Source: Nocardioides yefusunii
Lineage (GTDB): Bacteria; Actinomycetota; Actinomycetes; Propionibacteriales; Nocardioidaceae
DNA: 64,000 nucleotides
Assembly (NCBI RefSeq): GCF_004014875.1
Contig: NZ_CP034929.1
Location: 3,100,001 to 3,164,000, forward strand
Direction: 5' to 3'
Positions 1 to 7,202 of this stretch are shown here, one piece after another; within the stretch, counting starts at the first letter, position 1, and each line of letters begins with the position of its first letter. The notes below the pieces were generated by a model. It did not search any database, had not been told where the DNA came from, and saw only the letters and a list, made by a program, of their open reading frames with translations. A program made the translations under genes and the position numbers.

Positions 1-191
1 TGAGTCAGGATCGACGGTCCTGGGTCGACGACGACGCTGCGTCGCGCCCCCGGCTCGCGCAGCACCCAGGTGTTGGTGCCGTCGAGCGTCATCATGGTCG
101 GGTTGGGCGCGAGGACGCACTGCGCACGCTCACCGAACGCGCCGCCGGCCCACTCCCCGAACGGGACCGCACCGGACTGGTTCCAGCTCAC
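1..191 (-). CDS. MBL-fold metallo-hydrolase, partial (N-terminus only)
   Basis: Only the first 63 or so codons lie in the window; the gene runs off the left edge. The start is a GTG whose GTGA overlaps the NUDIX stop codon, so the two are translationally coupled. The translation carries the hallmark N-terminus of the metallo-beta-lactamase-like (glyoxalase II/LACTB2-type) family: APNPTMMTLDGTNTWVL followed by VVVDPGPS. The zinc-binding HxHxDH motif would lie outside the window. Actinobacterial crp-nth neighbourhoods (for example M. tuberculosis Rv3676-Rv3682) carry an MBL-fold gene in the same place, which supports the call. Substrate unknown; such proteins are generic hydrolases, some of thioesters. 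Confidence 0.8.
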   Translation of the reverse strand, partial: MSWNQSGAVPFGEWAGGAFGERAQCVLAPNPTMMTLDGTNTWVLREPGARRSVVVDPGPSILT

Positions 192-1051
192 GACCAACGC
201 TCCAGGATCAGGTCGACGAACTCGGGGTGTTCACTCAGCACGACGTCGCCGTCCTCGTCCGTCTCGGGGGTGGGGGTGAACATCGTGACGGTGCGCGACG
301 CGGTGGCTTCCAGCGCCTCTGCCGCGGAACCGAACCGAGCGACGTCCAGGCAGGTCAGGTAGGTGGGCGGCAGCATCATCACGCGTCCGGCCTCGGCCTC
401 GGCCAACGCTGTCAGCGGGGCGTGCCACTCGACGGCGGACGCCTCGGTGGAGACGTCACGGGTCACCTGACCGGCGGGCAGAGCGGCCAGGAAGAACCAG
501 GTGCGGAAGCGTCGGGGCTCGAACTCCGGGGTGGTCCAGCCGGAGATCACGCCGAGCAGGTCGCTGCGCAGGACGAGACCGCGGCGGCTCAGGAAGTCGG
601 CGAAGTGCAGTTCGTGCGCCTCCAACGCGCGACGGTCAGCTTCCCAGTCGTCACCGCTGGTGTCGGCGACCACCGACGTCGCATCGGGCCCGGCGAGCAG
701 GACGCCGGACTCCTCGAACGTCTCCCGCACTGCTGCACAGACCAGCGCGCGGGCGGTGTCGGTGTCGGTGCCCAGGCGGACCGCCCACTCCGCAGGCGCC
801 GGACCGGCCCAACTCACGTGCGCGTCGGCGTCACGCGGGTCGACGCCGCCGCCGGGGAAGACCCACATGCCGCCGGCGAACGCCATCGTCTTCTGCCGCC
901 GCATCAGGTAGATCTCCGGGCTCGCACCGTCCGCGCCCGGTCGCATCAGGACGACAGTGGCGGCGTTGCGTGGCTCCACGGGGGTCTTCTCCCCCGACGC
1001 GTACGCGAGGATCGCGCTCTTGAGCGGCTCGGGCAGGGGCATGCGCTTCAC
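188..1051 (-). CDS. NUDIX hydrolase (long-insertion, NUDT19-like subfamily)
   Basis: A 287-residue NUDIX-fold protein that probably hydrolyses a nucleoside diphosphate linked to another moiety (acyl-CoA in the NUDT19-like branch). The N-terminal strand region includes AATVVLMRPG and IYLMRRQKTMAF. A PGGGVD turn at about 66-71 is separated by about 38 residues from the REtFEESGV helix at 109-117; that long insertion within the Nudix box is typical of this subfamily and makes the match non-canonical. The GTG start at 1051 is preceded by a good GGAG site 6 nt away. The stop overlaps the downstream MBL-fold start (GTGA). A RidA gene lies upstream, as in other actinobacteria. Exact substrate cannot be told from sequence. 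Confidence 0.82.
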   Translation of the reverse strand: MKRMPLPEPLKSAILAYASGEKTPVEPRNAATVVLMRPGADGASPEIYLMRRQKTMAFAGGMWVFPGGGVDPRDADAHVSWAGPAPAEWAVRLGTDTDTARALVCAAVRETFEESGVLLAGPDATSVVADTSGDDWEADRRALEAHELHFADFLSRRGLVLRSDLLGVISGWTTPEFEPRRFRTWFFLAALPAGQVTRDVSTEASAVEWHAPLTALAEAEAGRVMMLPPTYLTCLDVARFGSAAEALEATASRTVTMFTPTPETDEDGDVVLSEHPEFVDLILERWS

Positions 1052-1114
1052 GGGGGCTCCTCACACGACGGGGGACGGCCTACGGCCGCACTGCCCGGAG
1101 ACTAACGCCAACGC

Positions 1115-1151
1115 GTCAGGGGCAGGCCCGGTGATCGGACCTGCCCCTGAC
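1115..1151 (-). terminator. Terminator-like hairpin downstream of the RidA gene
   Basis: Perfect 12-bp arms, GTCAGGGGCAGG (1115-1126) and its complement (1140-1151), around a 13-nt loop. It lies between the RidA stop (1186) and the NUDIX start (1051). No clear U-tract, as is usual in high-GC actinobacteria. Confidence 0.6.
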
Positions 1152-1185
1152 GGACGTGCTGGTGCTGCCGAAGCAGGCGGTTCGA

Positions 1186-1656
1186 TCAGACCTCGACGGT
1201 GATCTCGACCTCGACCGGGACGTCGAGCGGGAGCACCGCGACGCCGACGGCGGAACGGGCGTGGACGCCGCGCTCGCCGAAGACCTTGCCGAGCAGCTCG
1301 GAGGCGCCGTTGGCGACCTGCGGCTGACCGGTGAAGTCGGGGGTGGAAGCGACGAAGGCGACGACCTTGACGACGCGCTTCACCAGCGCGAGGTCACCGA
1401 TCTCGGCCTTCACCGCGGCGATGGCGTTGAGGGTGCACTGCTGGGCAGCCTCGACGGCGAGCTCGACCGAGACGGTGTCGCCGACCTTGCCGGTGGCGAT
1501 CGGGACGCCGGCACGGACGGGGATCTGGCCCGACGTCATGACGAGGTTGCCGGTGCGGATCGCGGGGACGTACGCCGCGACGGGCTTGGCGACCTCGGGG
1601 ACCGCCAGACCGAGCTCGGCGAGAGCGTCCTCGGGGTGGATCTCGTAGAGACCCAT
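1186..1656 (-). CDS. RidA family protein (reactive intermediate/imine deaminase)
   Basis: A 156-residue member of the YjgF/YER057c/UK114 family. Archetypal RidA hydrolyses the 2-aminoacrylate enamine/imine released by PLP enzymes. Recognisable elements are LVMTSGQIPVR near the middle, QQCTLNAIAAVKAEIGDL, and the C-terminal ARSAVGVAVLPLDVPVEVEITV strand, where the Arg of the RS pair corresponds to the catalytic-site arginine of the family. Longer than E. coli RidA (about 128) because of an N-terminal extension, as in the Rv3678c-like actinobacterial branch, so deaminase activity is not guaranteed. The ATG at 1656 overlaps the preceding DUF4177 stop (TGATG), which fixes the start; in-frame sequence upstream of it belongs to that gene's other frames. 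Confidence 0.88.
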   Translation of the reverse strand: MGLYEIHPEDALAELGLAVPEVAKPVAAYVPAIRTGNLVMTSGQIPVRAGVPIATGKVGDTVSVELAVEAAQQCTLNAIAAVKAEIGDLALVKRVVKVVAFVASTPDFTGQPQVANGASELLGKVFGERGVHARSAVGVAVLPLDVPVEVEITVEV

Positions 1657-1811
1657 CAGTCGTCCAGCGGGCGCTTCAGGAAGGCGACGAGGCCACCCTG
1701 GGCGTTGGTGTGGATGGCGACGAGCTCCCAGCCGTCGGCACCGAAGTTGTTGAGCATGAGCGCTTCGTTGTGGAGCGGAATGGGCGCCACCTGGTACTGC
1801 CACTTGGTCAT
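1656..1811 (-). CDS. DUF4177 domain small protein (51 aa)
   Basis: A short protein beginning MTKWQYQVAPIPLHNEAL, with a central GADGWELVAIH motif and ending FLKRPLDD. WEYK...W-N-x-x-G-x-x-GWELV is the signature of the DUF4177 family. Function unknown. The gene is coupled to the RidA gene through TGATG. It starts with ATG at 1811 directly after a TAGGGT box 6 nt upstream and has no Shine-Dalgarno sequence, so it is probably read from a leaderless mRNA. A small DUF4177 gene next to RidA, the ArsA-like pair and WhiB is a conserved actinobacterial arrangement, which supports the call despite the short length. Confidence 0.8.
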   Translation of the reverse strand: MTKWQYQVAPIPLHNEALMLNNFGADGWELVAIHTNAQGGLVAFLKRPLDD

Positions 1812-1817
1812 GGGAGA

Positions 1818-1823
1818 ACCCTA
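1818..1823 (-). promoter_or_regulatory. -10 box (TAGGGT) of a probable leaderless promoter
   Basis: TAGGGT on the minus strand, 6 nt before the ATG of the DUF4177 gene. No Shine-Dalgarno sequence lies between. Same arrangement as at 9676, 12636, 6988, 8763 and 35587. Confidence 0.5.
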
Positions 1824-1919
1824 CCTGCGCGCGCCCGCGCGAGGCTCCACCGAGCGGGCCGTGAACGGGCCGGTCCAGCGCACGCAGCAGGTGCTCAGTC
1901 CGTGCGCCCAGCCAGGTGC

Positions 1920-2414
1920 TCAGTCCGGGGTGAGGGAGGCGACCTCGAAGAGCCCGGCCACCAGACTGCGCGCACCGGTCCCGAACGCCTCCGCCAACGC
2001 GTACCCCAGCGCCGTCTCCAGCGGAGTCACCTCGGCCGAGTCCGGGGTGGCGGCGAGGCCGTCGTCGTCCCGTGCGAACGTGCCGAGGCGGACGTCGTCA
2101 CGCAGCAACGCGCTCTCGTCGACGCTGACGGGCGTGAACAGGTAGGTGCTGCCACCCACGACGGCGTGGACCCGGTGCGAACGTCGCGTCATGGCAGCCC
2201 TGGACGGACGCAGTTCGCCCACGGCGCCTCCCACGGTGAGAGTGAGGTCCTCGGGGCGACGGCTGCCGATCGGGACGAACTCCTGTCGCTTAGACGCGGG
2301 GTCGCGTTCGATCCGGACCTGCGGGGCGCCGGCGAGGTCGACGACGACGCTGAGGCCCGGGTCGACGGCGAGGCGGGGTTCGTCGTCGTGACAGTGGGGT
2401 GGCGTACTCACCAC
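1920..2414 (-). CDS. Hypothetical protein (164 aa)
   Basis: Not recognised as any family. The predicted protein is soluble, acidic, with no signal peptide or membrane segment. It contains DPGLSVVVDLAGAPQVRI, then EDLTLTVGGAVGELRPS, then VVGGSTYLFTPVSVDESALLRDD, which reads as a mostly beta-strand domain followed by a C-terminal helix (PLETALGYALAEAFGTGA). Codon third positions are as G/C-rich as the neighbours, and it fills the space between the DUF4177 gene and the divergent reductase, so it is likely a real gene. Two tandem GTG codons lie at the 5' end (2414 and 2411); either could be the start. It could be first in the cluster leading to DUF4177 and RidA, but the roughly 100-nt gap and the separate -10 box at 1818 suggest separate transcription. 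Confidence 0.6.
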   Translation of the reverse strand: MVSTPPHCHDDEPRLAVDPGLSVVVDLAGAPQVRIERDPASKRQEFVPIGSRRPEDLTLTVGGAVGELRPSRAAMTRRSHRVHAVVGGSTYLFTPVSVDESALLRDDVRLGTFARDDDGLAATPDSAEVTPLETALGYALAEAFGTGARSLVAGLFEVASLTPD

Positions 2415-2531
2415 CCCACCGTTACACGGGGACAGCCCTCATGGACAGACGTCCGCATGCCGGTGTGCGGCTCCCCCACATGAGCCGCACACCGTTGTTT
2501 CCGTGTGCCCGAAAACGTGTGCTAGATCATA

Positions 2532-2537
2532 TATCCT
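2532..2537 (+). promoter_or_regulatory. -10 box (TATCCT) of a probable leaderless promoter
   Basis: TATCCT lies 7 nt before the ATG at 2545, in an unusually AT-rich stretch (CATATATCCTTTTACTC). There is no Shine-Dalgarno sequence between. Confidence 0.45.
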
Positions 2538-2544
2538 TTTACTC

Positions 2545-3642
2545 ATGGCCTTCAGCACGATCACCAACCTCGATGTCGCAGCGCACCAGAAGAAGAGCAT
2601 CGCCCTGCGCGACCGCCTCCACGCGAGCGAGTCCACCACCTACGTCACCGGCCCCACGGGCAACGGCAACGGCGAGGTCGTCATGCTTCTGGGCGGCACC
2701 GGCTACATCGGCCGCGCCGTCGTCCCCGAGCTGGTCAACCGCGGCTACAAGCCCGTCGTGCTGGCCCGCTCCGAGTCCGCGCAGGGTGAGAAGGAGTTCG
2801 AGGGCGCCGACGTCGTCATCGGCGACCCCACCCGCATCGCCGACGTGCAGCGCGCCGTCGCGCAGACCAACCCGCAGGTCGTCATCTCCCTGCTCTCGGG
2901 CCGTCGCCCCAACGACGCCGAGGAGTGCCGCGAGGTCGACCACGAGGCCATCGGCAACGGCATCAAGGCCGCCGTCGAAGGCAAGGTCAAGCAGTTCATC
3001 CACATCTCCGACTTCGGCGCCTACCGCCCCGAACTCATCCCGCAGGTCTACAAGCTGCAGGTCGAGGGCGAGCTCATGGGCCGCCACCACGGCGACCTCG
3101 ACTGGACGATCATTCGTCCCACCGCCTACTACCCCTACATGTCGATGACCTTCGGCGACGTGAAGAACGGCGAGAAGTACCGCATCTTCGACCACGGCGA
3201 GTACTCCGTCGTGAACCCGATCGCCCGCGAGGACCTGGCCGAGTTCATCGTCAACCAGGTGCTCAACGACGACGCGATCGGTCGCATCCTGCCCGTCGGC
3301 GGCCCGTGGACCCCCGACAACACCGTCACTCTCAAGGACGCCGGACAGATGATGTTCGACGTGCTCGGCAAGCCCGCCGAGTTCGACGTCGTGACCATGG
3401 CGTCGTGGGACAAGAAGATCGCCAACCTGACCCGCGCCGGCAAGCTCTACAAGAAGATGGCGCCGGTCGCGTACTACCTCGAGGCTGCGAAGTACTGGTC
3501 GGTCGTCGACCACGTCGCTCCCGCCTACGGCACCCGCACCCTGCGTGGCTTCATGGAGAAGCTCAAGGACCGCGAGTTCCCGACGGGTTCGTTCCGCGAG
3601 CGCATGAAGTCGGGCACGCAGATGATGCCCACCGACATCTGA
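2545..3642 (+). CDS. NAD(P)-binding atypical short-chain dehydrogenase/reductase
   Basis: A 365-residue Rossmann-fold protein. After a roughly 45-residue N-terminal extension comes GGTGYIGRAVVPELVNRG, the TGXXGXXG nucleotide-binding motif of extended/atypical SDRs, then VVLARS (a basic residue after the second strand, suggesting NADPH), VVIGDPTR and VISLLSGRR. The region HISDFGAYRPELIPQVYK replaces the canonical YxxxK site, and DWTIIRPTAYYPYM follows. The fold resembles NmrA-like and divinyl-(proto)chlorophyllide reductase-type proteins, but no photosynthesis genes are nearby, so its substrate is unknown. The start at 2545 is chosen because of the -10 box and the loss of conserved codon bias upstream. 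It stands alone, divergent from the hypothetical gene at 1920. Confidence 0.78.
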   Translation: MAFSTITNLDVAAHQKKSIALRDRLHASESTTYVTGPTGNGNGEVVMLLGGTGYIGRAVVPELVNRGYKPVVLARSESAQGEKEFEGADVVIGDPTRIADVQRAVAQTNPQVVISLLSGRRPNDAEECREVDHEAIGNGIKAAVEGKVKQFIHISDFGAYRPELIPQVYKLQVEGELMGRHHGDLDWTIIRPTAYYPYMSMTFGDVKNGEKYRIFDHGEYSVVNPIAREDLAEFIVNQVLNDDAIGRILPVGGPWTPDNTVTLKDAGQMMFDVLGKPAEFDVVTMASWDKKIANLTRAGKLYKKMAPVAYYLEAAKYWSVVDHVAPAYGTRTLRGFMEKLKDREFPTGSFRERMKSGTQMMPTDI

Positions 3643-3728
3643 GGAGTGAGGTGAAGGTGTCCTGAGCGCAGCGAAGGCCACCGCAGCCGAGCCCCGCAGG
3701 ATGTCGGCCAACCAAACCGACATCTGAG
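3631..3728 (+). repeat. 13-bp direct repeat and hairpin after the SDR gene
   Basis: The last codons and stop of the SDR gene, ACCGACATCTGAG (3631-3643), recur exactly at 3716-3728 after 72 nt. The second copy forms a short hairpin with GATGTCGG at 3700-3707, possibly the terminator of the SDR gene. The arrangement looks like a small local duplication. Confidence 0.5.
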
Positions 3729-3747
3729 CCCTGCCCCTCTCCCCACC

Positions 3748-3753
3748 TACGAT
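3748..3753 (+). promoter_or_regulatory. -10 box (TACGAT) of a probable leaderless promoter
   Basis: TACGAT lies 6 nt before the GTG start of the YbaK gene; no ribosome-binding site is visible. Confidence 0.4.
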
Positions 3754-3759
3754 TCCAGG

Positions 3760-4269
3760 GTGGCGAAGAAGGCATCTGGCAGCACCGGTGGGGGCACCCC
3801 GGCGACCGACGCGTTGAGCGCGGCCGGGGTGCCCTTCACCGTTCACACCTACACCCACGACCCGCGCTCCACGTCCTACGGACTGGAGGCCGCCCAGGCG
3901 CTCGGGAAGCCTCCTGCGCAGGTCTTCAAGACGTTGCTCGTCGACGTCGCGACCTCGGGGCGTCCGGAACTGGCCGTGGGGATCGTCCCGGTCGACACCC
4001 AGCTCGACCTCAAGGCCCTGGCCGGTGCGCTGGGCGTCAAGAAGGCCGTCATGGCCGACCCGGCGCTCGCGGCCCGCAGCAGCGGCTACGTGGTCGGCGG
4101 GATCTCCCCGATCGGCCAGAAGACGTTGCTCCCCACCGTGCTCGACGAGTCCGCGATCCTGCACGAGACCGTCCTGGTCTCGGGCGGACGTCGTGGGATG
4201 GACGTCGAGCTCGCCCCTGACGCACTGCTCGCCCTGACCCGGGGCAGCTATGCACCCATCGCTCGTTAG
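3760..4269 (+). CDS. ybaK: Cys-tRNA(Pro)/Cys-tRNA(Cys) deacylase YbaK/EbsC
   Basis: A 169-residue single-domain YbaK protein. These hydrolyse Cys-tRNA(Pro) formed by prolyl-tRNA synthetase mischarging, an editing role in trans. Family features seen: VPFTVHTYTHDPR near the N-terminus, LGKPPAQVFKTLLV with the conserved catalytic-site Lys, GVKKAVMADPALAARSSGYVVGGISPIGQKTLLPTVLD with the GGISP-Gx-K signature, and a C-terminal RRGMDVELAPDALLAL. Length is normal for the family. It starts with GTG just behind a TACGAT box and ends 21 nt before the MFS gene, so the two may share a transcript. Confidence 0.92.
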   Translation: MAKKASGSTGGGTPATDALSAAGVPFTVHTYTHDPRSTSYGLEAAQALGKPPAQVFKTLLVDVATSGRPELAVGIVPVDTQLDLKALAGALGVKKAVMADPALAARSSGYVVGGISPIGQKTLLPTVLDESAILHETVLVSGGRRGMDVELAPDALLALTRGSYAPIAR

Positions 4270-4290
4270 CCCTTTCATCATCGGAGTCCC

Positions 4291-5649
4291 GTGACCGACG
4301 CACCTGCCCCTGACGTTCCTGCTGTGACGACAGCGCCCGGCAAGCGCGAGGGAGTGCTGTCGCCGACCTACCTGGCGACGACGCTCGGCACGGTCGCGGT
4401 CATCGTGCTGGTGGCCTTCGAGACGATGGCCGTCATCACCGTCATGCCCGACGTCTCCGACGACCTCGACGGCCGACGCCTCTACGCCCTCGGGTTCGCG
4501 GCGCCGTTGGCCTCGGGCGTGATCGGGATGGTGCTGGCCGGGATGTGGTCGGACCGGGTCGGTCCGGGACGTCCGCTGCTGGCGGCGTTGGGCGTCTTCG
4601 CCTCCGGTCTGCTGGTCGCGGGTGTCGCCCCGACGATGGAACTCTTCGTCGCCGGACGGTTCCTGCAGGGCATGGGCGGCGGCGCCTCGATGGTGGTGCT
4701 GTACGTGCTAGTCGGGATCCTCTACCCGGGACGTCTGCAGGCGTCGTTGTTCGCTGCGTACGCGGCGGCCTGGGTGCTGCCGTCGTTCTTCGGACCGTTG
4801 CTGGCCGCGTGGGTCGCGGACGCCTTCGGCTGGCGCTGGGTCTTCATCGGGACGGTCGCCCTGGTCGCGGCGGTCACCGCCGTCCTGGCCCGACGTGCGC
4901 TGGCCGTGCCGCGTTCCGAGGGCGCACCGATGCACACGTCGTTGCGTCCGTTGTGGTGGGCGCTGCTCGCTGCCGCGGCCGTGATGGGCGTGCGTCTGCT
5001 CGACGTCGAGGTGGCGTCGTTGGCGTGTGCCGCGGTGGTGCTGTTCGCGCTCTCGAAGCTGCTCCCCGCCGGCGCGCTGCGCCTGGGCCGCGGCCTTCCG
5101 TCGGTGATCTCGACGCGTGGCCTGTTGGCGGGGTCGTTCTTCACCGCGCAGGCCTACGTCGTGCTGATGTTCGAGGAGCAGTGGGGCATGGACGCCACCA
5201 CGGCCGGTTTCGTCCTGGCTGCAGTGGGCGTCGTGTGGTGGCTGGGGTCGTCGTTGCAGGCGAAGAACTCCGAGAAGGCGCACGCTCTGGTGATGACCGC
5301 CGGCACCGCCCTGCTCGCCGTCGCGTTCGTCGCGATGACCGCGGTGATCGCTCTCGACGCCAACGTCTGGCTCGCCGCAGCCGTCTTCGTCGTCGCTGCC
5401 GGCGCAATGGGTCTGGCCTACCCGCGCACGACGGTCGCGATGCTCGCCCTGAGCACCGACGCCGACCGTGGCTCCAACTCCGCTGCGATCAACGCCGCCG
5501 ACTCGATGGGCGCCGCCCTCTCGATCGCCGTGGCGGGTCTGATCATGGGCGTCGCCGAGTCGGCTGACGTCGAGCCGTTCTTCCCGCTCTACGCGTTCGC
5601 CGCGGCGCTGGCCGTCCTCAGCCTGCTGGCCGCACGCCGCACCGCCTAA
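4291..5649 (+). CDS. MFS transporter (drug-efflux type)
   Basis: A 452-residue integral membrane protein with about 12-14 hydrophobic segments, the first at about residues 30-50. Between the second and third segments is SDRVGPGRPLL, matching the MFS motif A (G-x-x-x-D-R-x-G-R/K-R). Further on, GRFLQGMGGGASMVVLYVL resembles motif B with its Arg, and WRWVFIG is a typical drug:H+ antiporter element. A proton-driven exporter of an unknown compound is the likely role. GTG start at 4291 with GGAG 4 nt upstream. It lies just after ybaK and ends 5 nt before a very strong bidirectional terminator. No adjacent TetR/MarR regulator gives a hint about the substrate. Confidence 0.85.
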   Translation: MTDAPAPDVPAVTTAPGKREGVLSPTYLATTLGTVAVIVLVAFETMAVITVMPDVSDDLDGRRLYALGFAAPLASGVIGMVLAGMWSDRVGPGRPLLAALGVFASGLLVAGVAPTMELFVAGRFLQGMGGGASMVVLYVLVGILYPGRLQASLFAAYAAAWVLPSFFGPLLAAWVADAFGWRWVFIGTVALVAAVTAVLARRALAVPRSEGAPMHTSLRPLWWALLAAAAVMGVRLLDVEVASLACAAVVLFALSKLLPAGALRLGRGLPSVISTRGLLAGSFFTAQAYVVLMFEEQWGMDATTAGFVLAAVGVVWWLGSSLQAKNSEKAHALVMTAGTALLAVAFVAMTAVIALDANVWLAAAVFVVAAGAMGLAYPRTTVAMLALSTDADRGSNSAAINAADSMGAALSIAVAGLIMGVAESADVEPFFPLYAFAAALAVLSLLAARRTA

Positions 5650-5654
5650 AGCCG

Positions 5655-5715
5655 CAGACCCCACCGGTTTGAGTCGCGAAACTACCGTTTCTGCGACTCA
5701 AACCGGTGGGGTCTG
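5655..5715. terminator. Long perfect inverted repeat, bidirectional terminator
   Basis: The arms starting CAGACCCCACCGGTTTGAG (from 5655) and ending GGTTTGG-type complement at 5715 pair perfectly for 23 bp. A further GAAAC/GTTTC pairing, offset by one extra base, closes a TACC loop. It sits exactly between the convergent MFS (stop 5649) and LLM (stop 5721) genes, so it can end transcription from both sides. Confidence 0.8.
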
Positions 5716-5720
5716 GCGGA

Positions 5721-6800
5721 TCAGGAGGCGAGCAGACGCAGGGTCTTCTCCCGCGACGGCGCGGCGTCGATCGGGTCGGAGGCGAGTGCGCCACCGACGG
5801 GCTGCACCATCACCTCGTCGACCCCGTGCTCTGCCGCGAACTCGGCGATCCGACGCTGGGCGTTGGTGGTGTCGTCGATGATCCACTTCTCGCGGATCTG
5901 CTCGACCATCGACAGGTGGGCGTCGGGGAAGCCGATCTCCTCGGCCTCGTCGACGGTGCGCTGGGCGTTGAACGGGCCACCGGTGCGGAGCGCGATCATC
6001 GACTGGATGTGCGGGATCGCCATCCGGAACGCCTCGTCGGCGGTCTCCGCGACAGAGGCGTTGACGGTGAGGAACGTCGTCGGCTCCGGGAAGGCCTCCG
6101 AGGGCTGGTAGTTGTCGCGGTAGCGCGCGATCGCCTGCGCGGTGCCCTCACCGAAGAAGTGGTGGGCGAAGACGTACGGAAGGCCCAGCTGCGCTGCCAG
6201 GGCGGCGGAGTAGTCCGAGGAGCCGAGCAACCAGGTGGTGGGCACCGAGACGGCGTTCGGGGTAGCGCGCAGGCCCTGACGACGCTGGCCGTAGGAGATC
6301 TCGACACCCTCGGGACGCATCAGCATCGCGATGTCCTGGACGTACTGCGGGAAGCGGGCGACGGCCTGGTCGGCGTCCTCCATCTCCTGTCCACGCAGGA
6401 CGAAACGGGTCAGGGCGTCGGTGCCGGGCGCGCGGCCCAGACCGAGGTCGATGCGGCCGGGGAAGGCCGCCTCGAGCAGCGAGAACTGCTCCGCGACCAC
6501 CAGCGGCGAGTGGTTGGGCAGCATCATGCCGCCCGAACCGAGCCTGATCCGCTGCGTCGCCGAGGCGAGCATCGCGATCAGGACCGGCGGGTTGGTGGAC
6601 GCCACCGAGGTGGTGTTGTGGTGCTCCGCGACCCAGTAGCGGTGGTAGCCGAGCTCGTCGGCGGTGCGGGCCAGCGCGGTCGAGGCACGCAGGGCCTCAC
6701 CGGTGCTCTGCCCGGAACGCACCGGGATCAGGTCGAGGACCGAGAGCGTCGGCATCGGGGCTGCGGGGGTCTCGGCGGGGGAAACGTCAGGAGTCGTCAC
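5721..6800 (-). CDS. LLM class flavin-dependent oxidoreductase (luciferase-like)
   Basis: A TIM-barrel bacterial-luciferase-like monooxygenase of about 359 residues. Family marks: LSVLDLIPVRSGQ at the first strand, ADELGYHRYWVAEHHNT with the classic Y-x-R-Y-W-V/L-A-E-H-H motif of group 1 LLM proteins, IRLGSGGMMLPNHSPLVVAEQFSLLEAAFPGRIDLGLGRAPGTD, and a C-terminal GVDEVMVQPVGG. It would use FMNH2 (or F420) and O2 on an unknown substrate. Start uncertain: GTG at 6800 (chosen) or the ATG at 6755 just before the first conserved strand; the in-frame extension to 6905 is not conserved in character. It stands alone, terminated by the hairpin at 5655-5715. Confidence 0.88.
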   Translation of the reverse strand: MTTPDVSPAETPAAPMPTLSVLDLIPVRSGQSTGEALRASTALARTADELGYHRYWVAEHHNTTSVASTNPPVLIAMLASATQRIRLGSGGMMLPNHSPLVVAEQFSLLEAAFPGRIDLGLGRAPGTDALTRFVLRGQEMEDADQAVARFPQYVQDIAMLMRPEGVEISYGQRRQGLRATPNAVSVPTTWLLGSSDYSAALAAQLGLPYVFAHHFFGEGTAQAIARYRDNYQPSEAFPEPTTFLTVNASVAETADEAFRMAIPHIQSMIALRTGGPFNAQRTVDEAEEIGFPDAHLSMVEQIREKWIIDDTTNAQRRIAEFAAEHGVDEVMVQPVGGALASDPIDAAPSREKTLRLLAS

Positions 6801-6987
6801 GGACGCGTGAACAACGACGCCGGACGATCCATTCCGCCGTGGCCACCAGCGAACCGCCCCGAGCAGCGTCACGGATTTCGATGACCGACGCGAGAGAGCA
6901 AGCATCTGCGAGCGCGTGTCACGGCGCTGCGCTACCCAATGCTGGGGAACGTGACGTGCGATCCGCCACTTCGGCTCACCCGGTCCC

Positions 6988-6993
6988 TAGGTT
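6988..6993 (+). promoter_or_regulatory. -10 box (TAGGTT) of a probable leaderless promoter
   Basis: TAGGTT lies 7 nt before the ATG of the 42-codon membrane-peptide gene. Confidence 0.45.
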
Positions 6994-7000
6994 CACCCTC

Positions 7001-7129
7001 ATGAACACAGTCTTCGGTCTCTCCAGCAGCCTCTTCTCGCTCCTCGTCGTCGTCATGATCACGGCGACCGTCGCCGCCGCCATGTGGTCGGCGCAGATCA
7101 TCTCCGACGAGCGTCGCAACCGACGCTGA
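7001..7129 (+). CDS. Small single-pass membrane protein (42 aa)
   Basis: A short predicted protein beginning MNTVFGLSSSLFSLLVVV, with one hydrophobic helix (residues 4-32) and a basic C-terminal tail SDERRNRR that fits an N-out/C-in anchor by the positive-inside rule. No family recognised. Support comes from the leaderless-type TAGGTT box exactly 7 nt upstream and a coding-like third-position G/C pattern. It sits alone between two convergent/divergent transcription units. It could be a regulatory or stress-related micropeptide, but nothing shows its role. Confidence 0.5.
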   Translation: MNTVFGLSSSLFSLLVVVMITATVAAAMWSAQIISDERRNRR

Positions 7130-7156
7130 TCCACCCGCTCCACCGCAGAACGCACA

Positions 7157-7189
7157 GGAGCCCCGACAGCACACGTCCGTCAGGGCTCC
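7157..7189 (-). terminator. Terminator hairpin of the CoA-transferase operon
   Basis: GGAGCCC (7157-7163) pairs with GGGCTCC (7183-7189), extended by G-U/near pairs, just downstream of the minus-strand scoB-like stop at 7203. Confidence 0.5.
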
Positions 7190-7202
7190 CGCAGCAGGTG
7201 GA

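Noticed and set aside
2503-2544. Upstream start for the SDR gene
   Set aside because: It would place the likely -10 box inside the coding region and adds residues of no conserved type.
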